Assembly: GCA_934500835.1 (NCBI GenBank)
Contig: CAKSTR010000004.1
Span: forward strand, 1-64,000
Direction of reading: 5' to 3'
From: an uncultured Paracoccaceae bacterium
GTDB taxonomy: Bacteria > Pseudomonadota > Alphaproteobacteria > Rhodobacterales > Rhodobacteraceae
DNA length: 64,000 bases
Below the pieces are notes generated by a model that searched no databases, was not told where the DNA came from, and was given only the letters and a program-made list of their open reading frames with translations. This document shows positions 49,071 to 60,356 of this stretch, in pieces. Made by a program: the position numbers and the translations under genes. Each line of letters begins with the position of its first letter. The first letter of the stretch is position 1.

Positions 49071-49268
49071 GTTTCTTCCTCTATCCTTGCGGGGGAACGC
49101 CCCGTTCTGAAGTCTGGCGCGCCGCTCGGCGCTTTTCGACCGCTGTCGCGGCCACTCGACCCGAGTCACCCCCGGCGAATTGTGCGCGCCTATAGCAACC
49201 GGCGCAGGTTTACGCAAACCCTTTCCCGGCGGCGGCAGGGATACCATAGGGCATCCCCTGCAGCCTGC

Positions 49269-50006
49269 CTAGACCATCGCCATGCCGCCGTTCACATGCA
49301 GCGTGGCGCCCGTCACATAGCCCGCCTCGGGCGAAGCAAGATAGAGCACGGCCGCCGCGATTTCCGCCGGGGTGCCCATCCGGCCGGCGGGCACTGCGCC
49401 AAGAATGCCGGCGCGCTGCGCCTCGTTCAGTTTGTCGGTCATCGCGGTCTCGATGAAGCCCGGGGCGACGCAGTTCACCGTGATGCCCCGGCTGGCCACT
49501 TCGGCCGCCAGCGATTTCGACATGCCGACCATGCCGGCTTTCGATGCGGCATAGTTCACCTGGCCGCCGTTGCCGGTCTGGCCGACGACCGAGGAGATGT
49601 TGACGATCCGGCCCCAGCGGGCCTTCATCATGCCGCGGATGGCGGCACGGCAGAGCCGGAAGCTGGCGGTCAGGTTGACGTCGATCACCGCCTGCCAGTC
49701 CTCGTCCGACATCCGCATCACAAGGCCGTCCCTGGTGATGCCGGCATTGTTGACCAGCACGTCCAGCGATCCCATCGCCTCGACGGCGCGCTTGACCAGC
49801 CCCTCGACCTCGGCCGGGTCGGACAGGTTGCAGGGCAGGACATGCGCGCGCTCGCCCAACTCTGCCGCAAGCGTCTCCAAAGGCTCCACCCGCGTGCCCG
49901 AAAGGCCGACCGTCGCACCGGCACCATGCAGCGCCCGGGCGATCCCGGCCCCGATGCCGCCCGATGCGCCGGTGACCAGCGCGGTTTTTCCTGTCAGATC
50001 GAACAT
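49269..50006 (-). CDS. fabG: 3-oxoacyl-ACP reductase
   Basis: NADPH-dependent reduction of ketoacyl-ACP. 245 residues, SDR family. Cofactor loop TGASGGIGAGIARAL, NNAGITRDGLVMRM, and the catalytic serine, tyrosine and lysine in NISSVVGQ and NYAASKAGM. Ends with the family C-terminus VTGATLHVNGGMAMV. Confidence 0.95.
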   Translation of the reverse strand: MFDLTGKTALVTGASGGIGAGIARALHGAGATVGLSGTRVEPLETLAAELGERAHVLPCNLSDPAEVEGLVKRAVEAMGSLDVLVNNAGITRDGLVMRMSDEDWQAVIDVNLTASFRLCRAAIRGMMKARWGRIVNISSVVGQTGNGGQVNYAASKAGMVGMSKSLAAEVASRGITVNCVAPGFIETAMTDKLNEAQRAGILGAVPAGRMGTPAEIAAAVLYLASPEAGYVTGATLHVNGGMAMV

Positions 50007-50049
50007 GCGCCTGAACCTTCCGAAATGTCGTTATCCATTGTGGGCGATC

Positions 50050-50070
50050 CGATTTTTCGTCGAAAAATCG
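50050..50070. repeat. TTTTCG palindrome between fabD and fabG
   Basis: CGATTTTTCG T CGAAAAATCG, perfect arms around one base. Related palindromes lie at 54310-54330 and 58727-58747. Confidence 0.75.
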
Positions 50071-50077
50071 TGCCCGC

Positions 50078-51013
50078 TCATGCCTTGAGGGCGGCGATGT
50101 CCTCGGGCGTGCCGATGGCGCGCAAAGTGGCCCCGTCGGGGACGATCCGCTTGATCATGCCCGAGAGCGCCTTGCCCGCGCCGATTTCCCAGAACTCGGT
50201 CACGCCGGCGCCGGCCATCCAGAGGACGCTCTCGCGCCAGCGCACCGATCCGGTGATCTGCGCAACCAGCAGATCGTGGATGCGGTCAGGCTCGGTCACG
50301 GCCTCGGCCCGCACGTTCACCACCACCGGAACGACGGGCTTCGAGATCACCACCGCCGAGAGCGCCTCGGCCATCCGCGCTGCGGCGGGCTGCATCAATA
50401 CGCAATGGAAGGGGGCGGAAACCGGCAGCATCAGGGCGCGCTTCGCCCCGCGCGACTTGGCGATTTCGACCGCTCGCTCGACCGCTGCCTTATGGCCCGA
50501 GACCACGACCTGAACCGGATCATTGTCATTGGCGGCCTGACAGACCTCGCCCTGCGCGGCCTCTTCCGCCACGGCTTTCGTGGCTTCGAAATCCAGTCCC
50601 AGAAGGGCGGCCATGGCACCGACTCCGACCGGAACGGCCTCCTGCATCGCCTCGCCGCGCAGCCGCAACAGGCGCGCGGTGTCCGAGAGCGTCAGCGCGC
50701 CTGCGGCACAAAGCGCGGAATACTCGCCAAGGCTGTGACCGGCAACGAAGGTCGCATGGTTCTCCACCGTGATGCCCTCGGCCTTCAGTGCCGCGATCGT
50801 GGCAAGCGACGTCGCCATCAGCGCGGGCTGCGCATTGCGGGTCAGGGTCAGTTCCGCGATATCGCCGTCCCAGATCAGGGCCGAGAGCTTTTCGCCCAAG
50901 GCCGCGTCGACCTCGTCGAAGACCGCCTTCGCCTGCGGCCAGGTCTCGGCCAGCGCGCGGCCCATGCCGATGGTCTGGGCGCCCTGCCCCGGAAACACGA
51001 ATGCGCGGCTCAT
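50078..51013 (-). CDS. fabD: Malonyl-CoA:ACP transacylase
   Basis: Loads malonate on ACP. 311 residues. AFVFPGQGAQTIGMGRAL at the N-terminus, nucleophile S94 in VAGHSLGEYSALCAAG, arginine in RLLRLRGEAMQEAVP, histidine in VSAPFHCVLM. First gene of the minus-strand fab cluster. Confidence 0.95.
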   Translation of the reverse strand: MSRAFVFPGQGAQTIGMGRALAETWPQAKAVFDEVDAALGEKLSALIWDGDIAELTLTRNAQPALMATSLATIAALKAEGITVENHATFVAGHSLGEYSALCAAGALTLSDTARLLRLRGEAMQEAVPVGVGAMAALLGLDFEATKAVAEEAAQGEVCQAANDNDPVQVVVSGHKAAVERAVEIAKSRGAKRALMLPVSAPFHCVLMQPAAARMAEALSAVVISKPVVPVVVNVRAEAVTEPDRIHDLLVAQITGSVRWRESVLWMAGAGVTEFWEIGAGKALSGMIKRIVPDGATLRAIGTPEDIAALKA

Positions 51014-51331
51014 CCGCCGTCCTCCCTTGCGGTTCTAGCTTGTCTGGCTTCCGGCATAGCGAAGCGGCGGCGAAAGGGCAATCGCGGCAAGGGGGTGCCG
51101 CCTCGGGGGGGCCTTGAGCCCCCGCTCGGCGGCGGATGCCTCCGGCGGGGATATTTCGGCCAAAGTGAAAGCCGGGGGCTTGCTGGCGCATGGAGGATGT
51201 GCCGTTGCAAGGGATGCGCGCCCGCAGCCGACGTCGGAGGCGGCATCTGCACTATCGCATGCGGGCAAACGGCGCCGACGCCCGACAGACCGGGTCTTTC
51301 CTTCCCTGCTTGCCGGCCCTAGCTTGCCCCG
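51014..51331. other. Divergent intergenic region, fabD / PACE exporter
   Basis: 318 bases with no supported gene. It must hold the fabD promoter on the minus strand and that of the exporter on the plus strand. It contains composite repeat copy B (about 51100-51171). Confidence 0.6.
51098..51171. repeat. Composite repeat, copy B
   Basis: A hairpin of GGGGG ccttgag CCCCC is followed by GCCTCCGGCGGGGATATTTC and GGCCAAAGTGAAAG. Same architecture as copies A, C, D and E, here between divergent genes. Confidence 0.65.
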
Positions 51332-51775
51332 ATGGAAAGCGATCTGCGCCCTGCCCTCAGCCCTGTCCGCCGCCGCATCCTTTTTGCGGTGCTGTTCGAA
51401 AGCATCGGGCTGGTCATCAGCACCCTTGGCCTGATGGCCTTTTCCTCCAGCGATGCCGGCACGGCCACCGGGGCCGCCATCGGGTCGATGGGGATCGCGC
51501 TGGCGTGGAATTACCTCTTCAACTGGGGTTTCGAGGGGTGGGAGCGGCGCCAGCCGGTCCGCGGCCGCAGTTTCCGGCGCCGGCTGGCCCATGGCGCCCT
51601 GTTCGAAGGCGGGCTGGTGGTGCTGATGGTGCCCTTCCTGGCCTGGTGGATGGGCGTTGGGCTGATCGAGGCCCTTCTCTACGATGCCGGGCTTCTGGTC
51701 TTTTTCGCCATCTACACCCTTGGCTTCACCTGGGCCTTCGACCGGATCTTCGGCCTGCCCGCCTCGGCCCGCTAG
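51332..51775 (+). CDS. PACE-family (AceI-like) multidrug exporter
   Basis: 147 residues with four hydrophobic helices in two bacterial transmembrane pair repeats. RRRILFAVLFESIGLVISTL carries the conserved membrane glutamate, MGIALAWNYLFNWGFEGWE is the second signature, and FRRRLAHGALFEGGLVVLMVPFL opens the second repeat. Proteins of this family export chlorhexidine and similar cations in Acinetobacter. The native substrate here is unknown. Confidence 0.82.
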   Translation: MESDLRPALSPVRRRILFAVLFESIGLVISTLGLMAFSSSDAGTATGAAIGSMGIALAWNYLFNWGFEGWERRQPVRGRSFRRRLAHGALFEGGLVVLMVPFLAWWMGVGLIEALLYDAGLLVFFAIYTLGFTWAFDRIFGLPASAR

Positions 51776-51792
51776 CGGCCTGCGCTTCTGCC

Positions 51793-51820
51793 TTGCGCGC
51801 GCAGCGAAATCCCGTATAAG
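51793..51820 (+). promoter_or_regulatory. Putative rpsF operon promoter
   Basis: TTGCGC and TATAAG separated by 16 bases, 103 bases before rpsF. Confidence 0.5.
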
Positions 51821-51863
51821 GCCGCATCTTTCCGCATCACCATGAACCGGCGATGCCTCTCGT

Positions 51864-51892
51864 GGACGGGCCGCGGAAAGACTTGCCCGTCC
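51864..51892 (+). promoter_or_regulatory. Leader hairpin upstream of rpsF, possible S6:S18 site
   Basis: GGACGGGC and GCCCGTCC form an 8-bp stem around a 13-base loop beginning CGCGG, inside the transcribed leader. S6:S18-binding leaders with CCG-containing bulges are known upstream of rpsF in many bacteria. The fit is suggestive, not proven. Confidence 0.35.
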
Positions 51893-51923
51893 GTTGAAGC
51901 CGCCCCGAGACGAAGGATACAGC

Positions 51924-52337
51924 ATGCCGCTTTACGAGCATGTCTTCATTTCGCGTCAGGATCTGTCCAACGCGCAGGCCGAAGGCCTTGTCGAACATTT
52001 CTCCACGGTCCTTTCGGACAACGGCGGCAAGGTCGTCGAATCCGAATACTGGGGCGTGAAGACCATGGCCTACAAGATCAACAAGAACCGCAAGGGCCAC
52101 TACTCCTTGCTGAAATCCGACGCCCCCGCGGCGGCCGTGCAGGAGATGGAGCGCCTGATGCGCCTGCATGACGATGTCATGCGCGTGCTGACCATCAAGG
52201 TCGACAAGCACAGCGATGGCCCCTCGATCCAGATGCAGAAGCGCGACGAGCGTGAAGGCCGTGGCGACCGCGAAGATCGCGGGGATCGTGGCGACCGCGG
52301 TGACCGTGGCGGTTTCGACCGTCGCGAGCGTCGTTGA
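51924..52337 (+). CDS. rpsF: 30S ribosomal protein S6
   Basis: 137 residues. The S6 fold shows [42 protein letters not shown] and [11 protein letters not shown]. After about residue 108 there is a highly charged Asp-Arg-Gly tail with repeated RGD units, typical for long alphaproteobacterial S6 but clearly low complexity. First gene of rpsF-rpsR-rplI. ATG 51924 follows GAAGGATACAGC. Confidence 0.97.
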   Translation: MPLYEHVFISRQDLSNAQAEGLVEHFSTVLSDNGGKVVESEYWGVKTMAYKINKNRKGHYSLLKSDAPAAAVQEMERLMRLHDDVMRVLTIKVDKHSDGPSIQMQKRDEREGRGDREDRGDRGDRGDRGGFDRRERR

Positions 52338-52363
52338 TCAACGTCAGGAAAGGTTCATAAACC

Positions 52364-52591
52364 ATGGCGAACAAACCGTTTTTCCGCCGTCGCAAGGTTT
52401 GCCCCTTCTCGGGCGACAACGCGCCGAGCATCGACTACAAGGACACCCGTCTGCTGCAGCGCTACATCTCCGAGCGCGGCAAGATCGTCCCCAGCCGCAT
52501 CACCGCAGTCTCGGCCAAGAAGCAGCGTGAACTGGCGACCGCCATCAAGCGCGCCCGCTTCCTCGCCCTGCTGCCCTACGCCGTGAAATAA
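52364..52591 (+). CDS. rpsR: 30S ribosomal protein S18
   Basis: 75 residues, normal length. [38 protein letters not shown] and [12 protein letters not shown] are complete. It pairs with S6 on the 30S platform. 26 bases after rpsF. Confidence 0.98.
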   Translation: MANKPFFRRRKVCPFSGDNAPSIDYKDTRLLQRYISERGKIVPSRITAVSAKKQRELATAIKRARFLALLPYAVK

Positions 52592-52603
52592 GGAGCGACA
52601 GAC

Positions 52604-53173
52604 ATGCAAGTCATCCTTCTGGAACGTGTGGCCAAGCTTGGCCAGATGGGCGAAGTCGTGAACGTCAAGGACGGCTACGCGCGCAACTTCCTTCTGCCGC
52701 AAGGCAAGGCGCTGCGGGCCAATGACGCGAACATCAAATCGTTCGAAACCCGCAAGGCTCAGCTCGTCGCCCAGAACCTGGAGACGAAGAAAGAGGCCGA
52801 AGCCGTTGCCGAGAAACTCGACGGCCAGACCTTCATCGTGATTCGCTCCGCCTCGGATGCCGGCGCGCTTTACGGTTCGGTCACCGCGCGGGACGCCGCC
52901 GAAGCGGCCACCGAAGCCGGCTTCACCGTCGGCCGCGGCCAGGTCGTGCTGCTGAACCCGATCAAGGATCTCGGCATCCATGACGTTTCGGTCGTGCTGC
53001 ACCCCGAGGTTTCGGCCACGATCCGCATGAACGTCGCCCGGTCGACCGAAGAGGCCGAACTGCAGGCTTCGGGCAAGTCGATCCAGGAACTGGCGGCCGA
53101 AGCCGAAGCCGCGGCCGAGTTCGAGATCAGCGAACTCTTCGACGAAATCGGCGCCGCAACCGCGGACGAGTGA
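52604..53173 (+). CDS. rplI: 50S ribosomal protein L9
   Basis: 189 residues, longer than the 149 of E. coli L9 because of an acidic Ala/Glu-rich C-terminal extension ([20 protein letters not shown]), common in this order. N-terminal [19 protein letters not shown] and [12 protein letters not shown] are typical. A strong terminator follows. Confidence 0.97.
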   Translation: MQVILLERVAKLGQMGEVVNVKDGYARNFLLPQGKALRANDANIKSFETRKAQLVAQNLETKKEAEAVAEKLDGQTFIVIRSASDAGALYGSVTARDAAEAATEAGFTVGRGQVVLLNPIKDLGIHDVSVVLHPEVSATIRMNVARSTEEAELQASGKSIQELAAEAEAAAEFEISELFDEIGAATADE

Positions 53174-53194
53174 TCAAGGCCGATTGGCCCCAGA

Positions 53195-53226
53195 GCCGCG
53201 GCAGGGCAACCTGCCGCGGCTTTTTT
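53195..53226 (+). terminator. Rho-independent terminator after rplI
   Basis: GCCGCGGCAGG GCAA CCTGCCGCGGC: an 11-bp perfect stem with a GNRA loop, followed by TTTTTT. Confidence 0.95.
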
Positions 53227-53312
53227 GTTGCCTGCCGAAACCTTGTGCATCCGCGACGCCGGCAGTCGCTTTCAGCCGCGCTTTCCCCGCACAGCTGAAG
53301 AAGCATCGCGCC

Positions 53313-54263
53313 ATGCGCAGCCTTGGCCCCACCACCACCGGAATCCTCTGCCTCGTTGTGGGCATTGCCATTTTCTCGGTGCAGGATCTGATCCTGAAGC
53401 TTCTGTCAGCGGACTATCCGCTGCATCAGGCCATGGTCATCCGCAGCCTTGTCGCCACGCCATGCCTTCTGGCGATCGTCTGGTGGATGGACGGACGGCT
53501 TTCCACCATCGTCACCCGGGGCTGGTGGAAGATGATGGCGCGCGGGGGGCTGAACTTTCTGGCCTATACCGCCTATTACCTTGGCCTTGCCGCAATGCCG
53601 ATGGCCGAGACGGTGGCCTTGTTCTTCATGGCGCCGTTGTTCATCACCCTCTCCGCCGCCCTTGTCCTGCGCGAGAAGGTGACGGCAACCTCTGCGATCG
53701 CGGTCTGCATCGGCTTTTCCGGCGTCCTTCTGATCGTCCGGCCCGGCGGGGTCAGCTTCCAGCTCGCCGCCCTGCTACCGGTTCTGGGCGCCTTCGGCTA
53801 TGCGATGTCCATGGTCCTTGCCCGCCCGCTGGGCCGGACCGAGACGGCGGCCGCGATGGCCTTCTGGGGCAACATCTGCTTTCTGCTCTGCGCGCTGGTG
53901 CTGACGGCAATCTATGGCAGCGGAAGCGAAGCCGAAGGCACCCATCCCGCGCTTGGCTTTCTGACCCGCGGCTGGGTCTGGCCCCCGGTCGCAGACCTCG
54001 CGCTCATGGCGGCATGCGGCATTGTCGCGGCCTTGGGGCTGACCCTGCTGACCCACGCCTACCGGATCGCGCCTTCCTCGGCCGTCGCCCCGTTTGAATA
54101 CAGCTTCATGTTCTGGGGCATTCTCTGGGGCTGGCTGTTCTGGGCGGAACTGCCCGATGCCAAGGGCTGGATGGGCATTGCCGTGATTGTCATCGCCGGC
54201 ATCGTCGTGATCCGCCAGCCCGAACGACCCGTGCTGGAGGAAGAGGTCGAAGCCTTCCGCTGA
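53313..54263 (+). CDS. DMT-family (EamA) transporter
   Basis: 316 residues, ten predicted membrane helices. GIAIFSVQDLILKLLSADYP at the N-terminus; AETVALFFMAPLFITLSAALVL closes repeat one; APFEYSFMFWGILWGWLFWAE repeat two; an acidic tail follows. The fourth DMT exporter in the window. The ATG at 53313 gives the usual short N-terminus, with GAAG close upstream. Substrate unknown. Confidence 0.85.
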   Translation: MRSLGPTTTGILCLVVGIAIFSVQDLILKLLSADYPLHQAMVIRSLVATPCLLAIVWWMDGRLSTIVTRGWWKMMARGGLNFLAYTAYYLGLAAMPMAETVALFFMAPLFITLSAALVLREKVTATSAIAVCIGFSGVLLIVRPGGVSFQLAALLPVLGAFGYAMSMVLARPLGRTETAAAMAFWGNICFLLCALVLTAIYGSGSEAEGTHPALGFLTRGWVWPPVADLALMAACGIVAALGLTLLTHAYRIAPSSAVAPFEYSFMFWGILWGWLFWAELPDAKGWMGIAVIVIAGIVVIRQPERPVLEEEVEAFR

Positions 54264-54280
54264 TCCGCATCGGCATGGAA

Positions 54281-54330
54281 AAAGGGCCGCCCCCTTGCGG
54301 AAGCGGCCCCTGATTTTCGGCGGAAATCAG
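54281..54330. terminator. Bidirectional terminator between DMT exporter and tig
   Basis: A stem GGGCCGC / GCGGCCC (54284-54309) is followed immediately by CTGATTT tcggcgg AAATCAG (54310-54330), so two hairpins lie back to back between convergent genes. The second belongs to the TTTTCG palindrome group. Confidence 0.75.
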
Positions 54331-54334
54331 ATCC

Positions 54335-55669
54335 TCAAAGCTCGTCCAGCGCCTCGACGGCCTTTTCCAGCTTGTCCTTCGACACTTCCTTCTCGGTCAC
54401 CTTGGCCTGACCGACGATATGGTCGATCACCTTGTCCTCGAAGATCGGGGCGCGCAGTTGCTGCTGCATCTGCGGGTTCTTCTGCACGAATTCGAAGAAC
54501 TGACGCTCCTGCCCCGGATACTGGCGCGCGGCGGTCAGCACGGCCTGGGTCATCTCGGAATCGCTGACGGTGACTTCGGCGGTCTTGCCGACTTCGGCCA
54601 GCACCAGACCCAGACGCACCCGGCGCTCGGCCAGTTTCTTGTGCTCGTCGGTCGGCTCGATGGCACCATGGTTGTGGCCATGATCATCGGGATGCTCTTC
54701 GTGGTACAGCTGGTGGGCGATCTGACCGGCCTCGGCCTCGACCAGTTTCGACGGCAGATCGAACTTCACCAGATCGTCAAGCTGGTCCAGCAGCGCGCGC
54801 TTCAGCACCGCACGGCTGGCACCGGCGTATTCCGCCTCAAGCCGCGACGACACTTGCGCCTTCAGCCCGGCCAGATCCTCGGCGCCGTATTTCTTGGCCA
54901 GTTCGTCGTCGATCTCGGCGGCTTTGGGTTCCTTCACCGCCTTGATGGTGCAGGCGAACACCGCGGCCTTGCCGGCCAGATGGGCGGCGCCGTAATTCTC
55001 CGGGAACGAGACATTGACCGAAACCTCGTCACCGACCTTGGCGCCGACCAGCTGCGCCTCGAAACCCGGGATGAAGCTGTTGGAGCCCAGAACCAGCGGA
55101 TAGTCCTCGGCCGAGCCGCCTTCGAACAGCTCACCATCGACCGAGCCCTTGAAGTCGATCACGACCTGATCGCCGTCCTTGGCCTTCGACCCCTTCTTGC
55201 GGTCGTCGAAGTTCTTGGCACCTTCGGCCAGGTTCTTCAGCGCCTCGTCGACGGCCTTGTCATCGGCCTTCACGACCAGCTTCTCCAGCTTGATCTTGCC
55301 GGCATCGAAGGCCGGAATCGGCGGCAGGTTCTCGTAGGTCATCTCGACCACGACATCCGTGCCCTCTTTCCACTCTTCGCCGTTCACCATCTTGACGTCG
55401 GGCTGCAGCGCCGGACGGTCGCCGGTCTTCTCGAAATGGTCCTTCATGGCGCCGTCGATGGCGTCCTGCATGGCATCGCCAAGGATACGCTGACCGAACT
55501 GCTTTTTCAGGATCGCCAGCGGCACCTTCCCTTTACGGAAGCCCTTGATCTCGACCTCGGGCTGCGCCTCAAGCAGCTTTTCCTGCACCTTGGCTTCCAG
55601 TTCAGCCGCCGAAACGGTGATGGTATAGCCGCGTTTGAGGCCTTCGTTCAGGGTCTCGGTGACCTGCAT
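54335..55669 (-). CDS. tig: Trigger factor (ribosome-associated chaperone)
   Basis: 444 residues. N-terminal ribosome-binding domain with [20 protein letters not shown] (the GFRxGKxP signature), a central FKBP-type PPIase domain (about 150-245, [20 protein letters not shown]) and a C-terminal helical chaperone domain containing a His-rich [16 protein letters not shown] insert. It binds nascent chains at the exit tunnel. tRNA-Leu lies just upstream on the same strand. Confidence 0.96.
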   Translation of the reverse strand: MQVTETLNEGLKRGYTITVSAAELEAKVQEKLLEAQPEVEIKGFRKGKVPLAILKKQFGQRILGDAMQDAIDGAMKDHFEKTGDRPALQPDVKMVNGEEWKEGTDVVVEMTYENLPPIPAFDAGKIKLEKLVVKADDKAVDEALKNLAEGAKNFDDRKKGSKAKDGDQVVIDFKGSVDGELFEGGSAEDYPLVLGSNSFIPGFEAQLVGAKVGDEVSVNVSFPENYGAAHLAGKAAVFACTIKAVKEPKAAEIDDELAKKYGAEDLAGLKAQVSSRLEAEYAGASRAVLKRALLDQLDDLVKFDLPSKLVEAEAGQIAHQLYHEEHPDDHGHNHGAIEPTDEHKKLAERRVRLGLVLAEVGKTAEVTVSDSEMTQAVLTAARQYPGQERQFFEFVQKNPQMQQQLRAPIFEDKVIDHIVGQAKVTEKEVSKDKLEKAVEALDEL

Positions 55670-55691
55670 GTTTCCGTCCTTCTTCCCAATC

Positions 55692-55776
55692 TGGTGCGGG
55701 TGAAGGGACTTGAACCCCCACGCCGTAAGGCGCCGGAACCTAAATCCGGTGCGTCTGCCAATTCCGCCACACCCGC
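55692..55776 (-). tRNA. tRNA-Leu (anticodon TAG)
   Basis: On the minus strand the gene starts GCGGGTGTGGCGGAATTGG and ends with an encoded CCA. The acceptor stem is GCGGGTG / CACCCGC. The anticodon stem CCGGA / TCCGG encloses loop TTTAGGT, giving TAG. A long variable arm (GCGCCTTACGGCGT) and T-arm GTTCAAGTC are present, as expected for class II tRNA-Leu. Confidence 0.95.
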
Positions 55777-56040
55777 ATGTGCCTGTTCGTCAACCTCACT
55801 CCGTCAAGAAAACAGGGACCTGCCCTCTGCCCGAGAGATGGTCCCCGTCCGTGCCGGAAATTCCGCGCCCTTCTAACAAAGGCGAAAGGCGGATGCGAGC
55901 GGAAAATCTTGCCACATTTCCGCCACAGAATCGCGGCGCCACGCCCCCTTTGTCCAAATCTTTGTCCACCAGTGACCAAATCCTGCCACAGTTTGACGAA
56001 AAACATTGAGGCAGACGACAGAACATGCAGCGAGGACACC

Positions 56041-56523
56041 ATGGGCGATCTGACCCTGACCCCCAAGACCCTTGAAGGCGCTCTGGAAGTTGCCCCGGTT
56101 GCAGGGATCACCGCAGGAACCATGGTGCTGACTCTGGACGGCGGGCTGCCGGTCCAGTTCCTTGCCCCCGGCGACCGCGTCGTCACCCGCTCGGGCGCCC
56201 GGGTGCTGAAGGATGTCACCGTCTCGGTGCTGCGCGATGCCACCATGGTGCGCATCTCGGCCTCGGCGCTTGGCCATGACCGTCCCGACGCCGATCTTTT
56301 CGTCGCCCCCAATCAGCAGATTCTGGTCCGCGACTGGCGCGCCAAGGCGCTTTACGGCAGCGACGCGGCCATGGTCGAGGCGCAGCGTCTGGCCGATGGC
56401 GAATATATCCGCAAAGAGACCGTCGCCGAAGTCCGCCTCTTCACGCTGACCTTCGATCGTGAGGAGGTCGTTTTCGCCGGCGGGCTGGAACTGGCCTGCG
56501 CCCCGGCGATGGTCACGGTATAA
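56041..56523 (+). CDS. Hint-domain protein with degenerate active site
   Basis: 160 residues. AGTMVLTLDGGLPVQFLAPG and DRVVTRSGARVLKDVTV follow the Hint (hedgehog/intein) opening pattern, and FVAPNQQILVRDWRAKALYG matches the block where active Hint domains have PxHxxL. The initial cysteine and the histidine are both absent, so self-splicing is not expected. Widespread in Rhodobacterales; function unknown. ATG 56041 is preceded by GCGAGGACACC. Confidence 0.7.
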   Translation: MGDLTLTPKTLEGALEVAPVAGITAGTMVLTLDGGLPVQFLAPGDRVVTRSGARVLKDVTVSVLRDATMVRISASALGHDRPDADLFVAPNQQILVRDWRAKALYGSDAAMVEAQRLADGEYIRKETVAEVRLFTLTFDREEVVFAGGLELACAPAMVTV

Positions 56524-56561
56524 GGGTTTCCTTCAAGGCTCCTGGCAGAACCTGATGGATC

Positions 56562-56589
56562 AAGGGGTCGCTCTTCGGGGCGGCCCCTT
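56562..56589. terminator. Terminator hairpin between Hint gene and nnrD
   Basis: AAGGGG and CCCCTT, with CGC / GCG inside the stem and a loop containing TCTTCGG, followed by ACTCTTT. It lies between convergent genes. Confidence 0.6.
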
Positions 56590-56614
56590 ACTCTTTGGAC
56601 CAAGGCGCATACAA

Positions 56615-58719
<2,105 letters not shown>

Positions 58720-58726
58720 CACAGGC

Positions 58727-58747
58727 CTGATTTTCGTCGAAAAGCAG
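58727..58747. repeat. TTTTCG palindrome between glnB and glnA
   Basis: CTGATTTTCG T CGAAAAGCAG: an imperfect palindrome in the glnB-glnA spacer, similar to those at 50050-50070 and 54310-54330. Could attenuate or process the operon mRNA. Confidence 0.6.
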
Positions 58748-58791
58748 TGCCCCCGAACAACCCGAAACCCGACAACCGAAAAGGCAGCATG

Positions 58792-60201
58792 ATGAGCGCA
58801 GTCGCAAAAGCTCTGAAACTGATCAAGGACGAAGAGATCGAATATGTCGACGTCCGCTTCACCGACCCCAAAGGCAAACTCCAGCATGTGACGCTGGTGT
58901 CGGATCTGGTCGATGAGGATTTCTTCGAAGAAGGCCTGATGTTCGACGGTTCGTCGATCGCCGGCTGGAAGTCGATCGATCAGTCCGACATGAAACTGAT
59001 GCCTGATGCGGCCTCGGTCTATATCGACCCCTTCTACGCCGAAAAAACCCTCTGCATCCATTGCAACGTCGCCGAGCCTGACACCGGCGAGGCCTATGAT
59101 CGGTGTCCGCGTCAAACCGCGCTGAAGGCCGAAGCCTATCTGAAATCCTCGGGCATCGGCGACACCGCCTATTTCGGCCCGGAAGCCGAATTCTTCATCT
59201 TCGACGACGTGCGCTATTCGGTGACCCCGAACAAGGTGTCCTACCAGCTGGACGCCGAAGACGCGGCCTGGAACACCGATGCCTCTTTTGAAGGCGGCAA
59301 CCTCGCCCACCGCGCCAATTACAAGGGCGGCTATTTCCCGGTGAACCCGATCGACACCGCGCAGGACCTGCGGTCGGAAATGCTCTCGACCATGAAGCGC
59401 ATGGGCATCAAGGTCGACAAGCACCACCACGAGGTCGCCACATGCCAGCACGAGCTGGGGATGATCTTCGGCGGCCTGGTCGAACAGGCCGACAACATCC
59501 AGAAATACAAATACGTCATCCACAACGTCGCGGCGGCCTATGGCAAGACCGTGACCTTCATGCCCAAGCCGATGAAGGGCGACAACGGCTCCGGGATGCA
59601 TGTCAACATGTCGATCTGGAAGGGCGGCAAGCCCTTGTTCGCCGGCGACAAATACGCGGATCTCAGCCAGGAGGCGCTGTATTTCATCGGCGGCATCCTG
59701 AAGCACGCCAAGGCGCTGAACGCGCTGACCAACCCTTCGACCAACAGCTACAAGCGCCTGATCCCCGGCTTCGAGGCACCCGTGCTGCGCGCCTTCTCGG
59801 CCCGCAACCGCTCGGGCTGCGTGCGGATCCCGTGGACCGAATCGCCGAAAGCCAAGCGCGTGGAAGCCCGCTTCCCCGATCCGGCGGCCAACCCCTATCT
59901 GGCCTTTGCCGCACTGATGATGGCCGGTCTGGACGGGATCAAGAACAAGATCGACCCCGGCCCCGCTTCGGACAAGGACCTCTACGACCTGCCGCCCGAA
60001 GAACTGGCGCAGATCCCCACGGTCTGCGGCAGCCTGCGCGAGGCGCTGGAAGAGCTGGAAAGGGACATGGACTTCCTGCTTCAGGGCGATGTCTTCACCC
60101 GCGACCAGCTTGAAAGCTACGTCGCGCTGAAATGGGAAGAGGTCTATGCCTTCGAGCATACCCCCCACCCGATCGAGTATCAGATGTATTACTCCTGCTG
60201 A
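58792..60201 (+). CDS. glnA: Glutamine synthetase, type I
   Basis: Makes glutamine from glutamate, ammonia and ATP. 469 residues. The catalytic segments [48 protein letters not shown] and [20 protein letters not shown] are intact. The adenylylation tyrosine is Y398 in DLYDLPPEE, so it is regulated by GlnE under PII control. Start [10 protein letters not shown] at 58792; an ATG three bases upstream is also possible. Downstream terminator at 60222-60245. Confidence 0.97.
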   Translation: MSAVAKALKLIKDEEIEYVDVRFTDPKGKLQHVTLVSDLVDEDFFEEGLMFDGSSIAGWKSIDQSDMKLMPDAASVYIDPFYAEKTLCIHCNVAEPDTGEAYDRCPRQTALKAEAYLKSSGIGDTAYFGPEAEFFIFDDVRYSVTPNKVSYQLDAEDAAWNTDASFEGGNLAHRANYKGGYFPVNPIDTAQDLRSEMLSTMKRMGIKVDKHHHEVATCQHELGMIFGGLVEQADNIQKYKYVIHNVAAAYGKTVTFMPKPMKGDNGSGMHVNMSIWKGGKPLFAGDKYADLSQEALYFIGGILKHAKALNALTNPSTNSYKRLIPGFEAPVLRAFSARNRSGCVRIPWTESPKAKRVEARFPDPAANPYLAFAALMMAGLDGIKNKIDPGPASDKDLYDLPPEELAQIPTVCGSLREALEELERDMDFLLQGDVFTRDQLESYVALKWEEVYAFEHTPHPIEYQMYYSC

Positions 60202-60221
60202 TCCCGTCGGCAGGTTTCCAA

Positions 60222-60245
60222 AAAGGCCGCCTTCGGGCGGCCTTT
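60222..60245 (+). terminator. Rho-independent terminator after glnA
   Basis: AAAGGCCGCC TTCG GGCGGCCTTT, a 10-bp perfect stem with a UUCG loop, followed by TTTCCTGTT. Confidence 0.93.
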
Positions 60246-60356
60246 CCTGTTCATTGTTTCCAACGCGGCCCGCAAGGCCTTGAGAGTGCCACGATATCGC
60301 CCACGTCATGCCGAAGTTCCACCGCAGCTTGGCCATGTGTGAATGTGTGGCTGATC

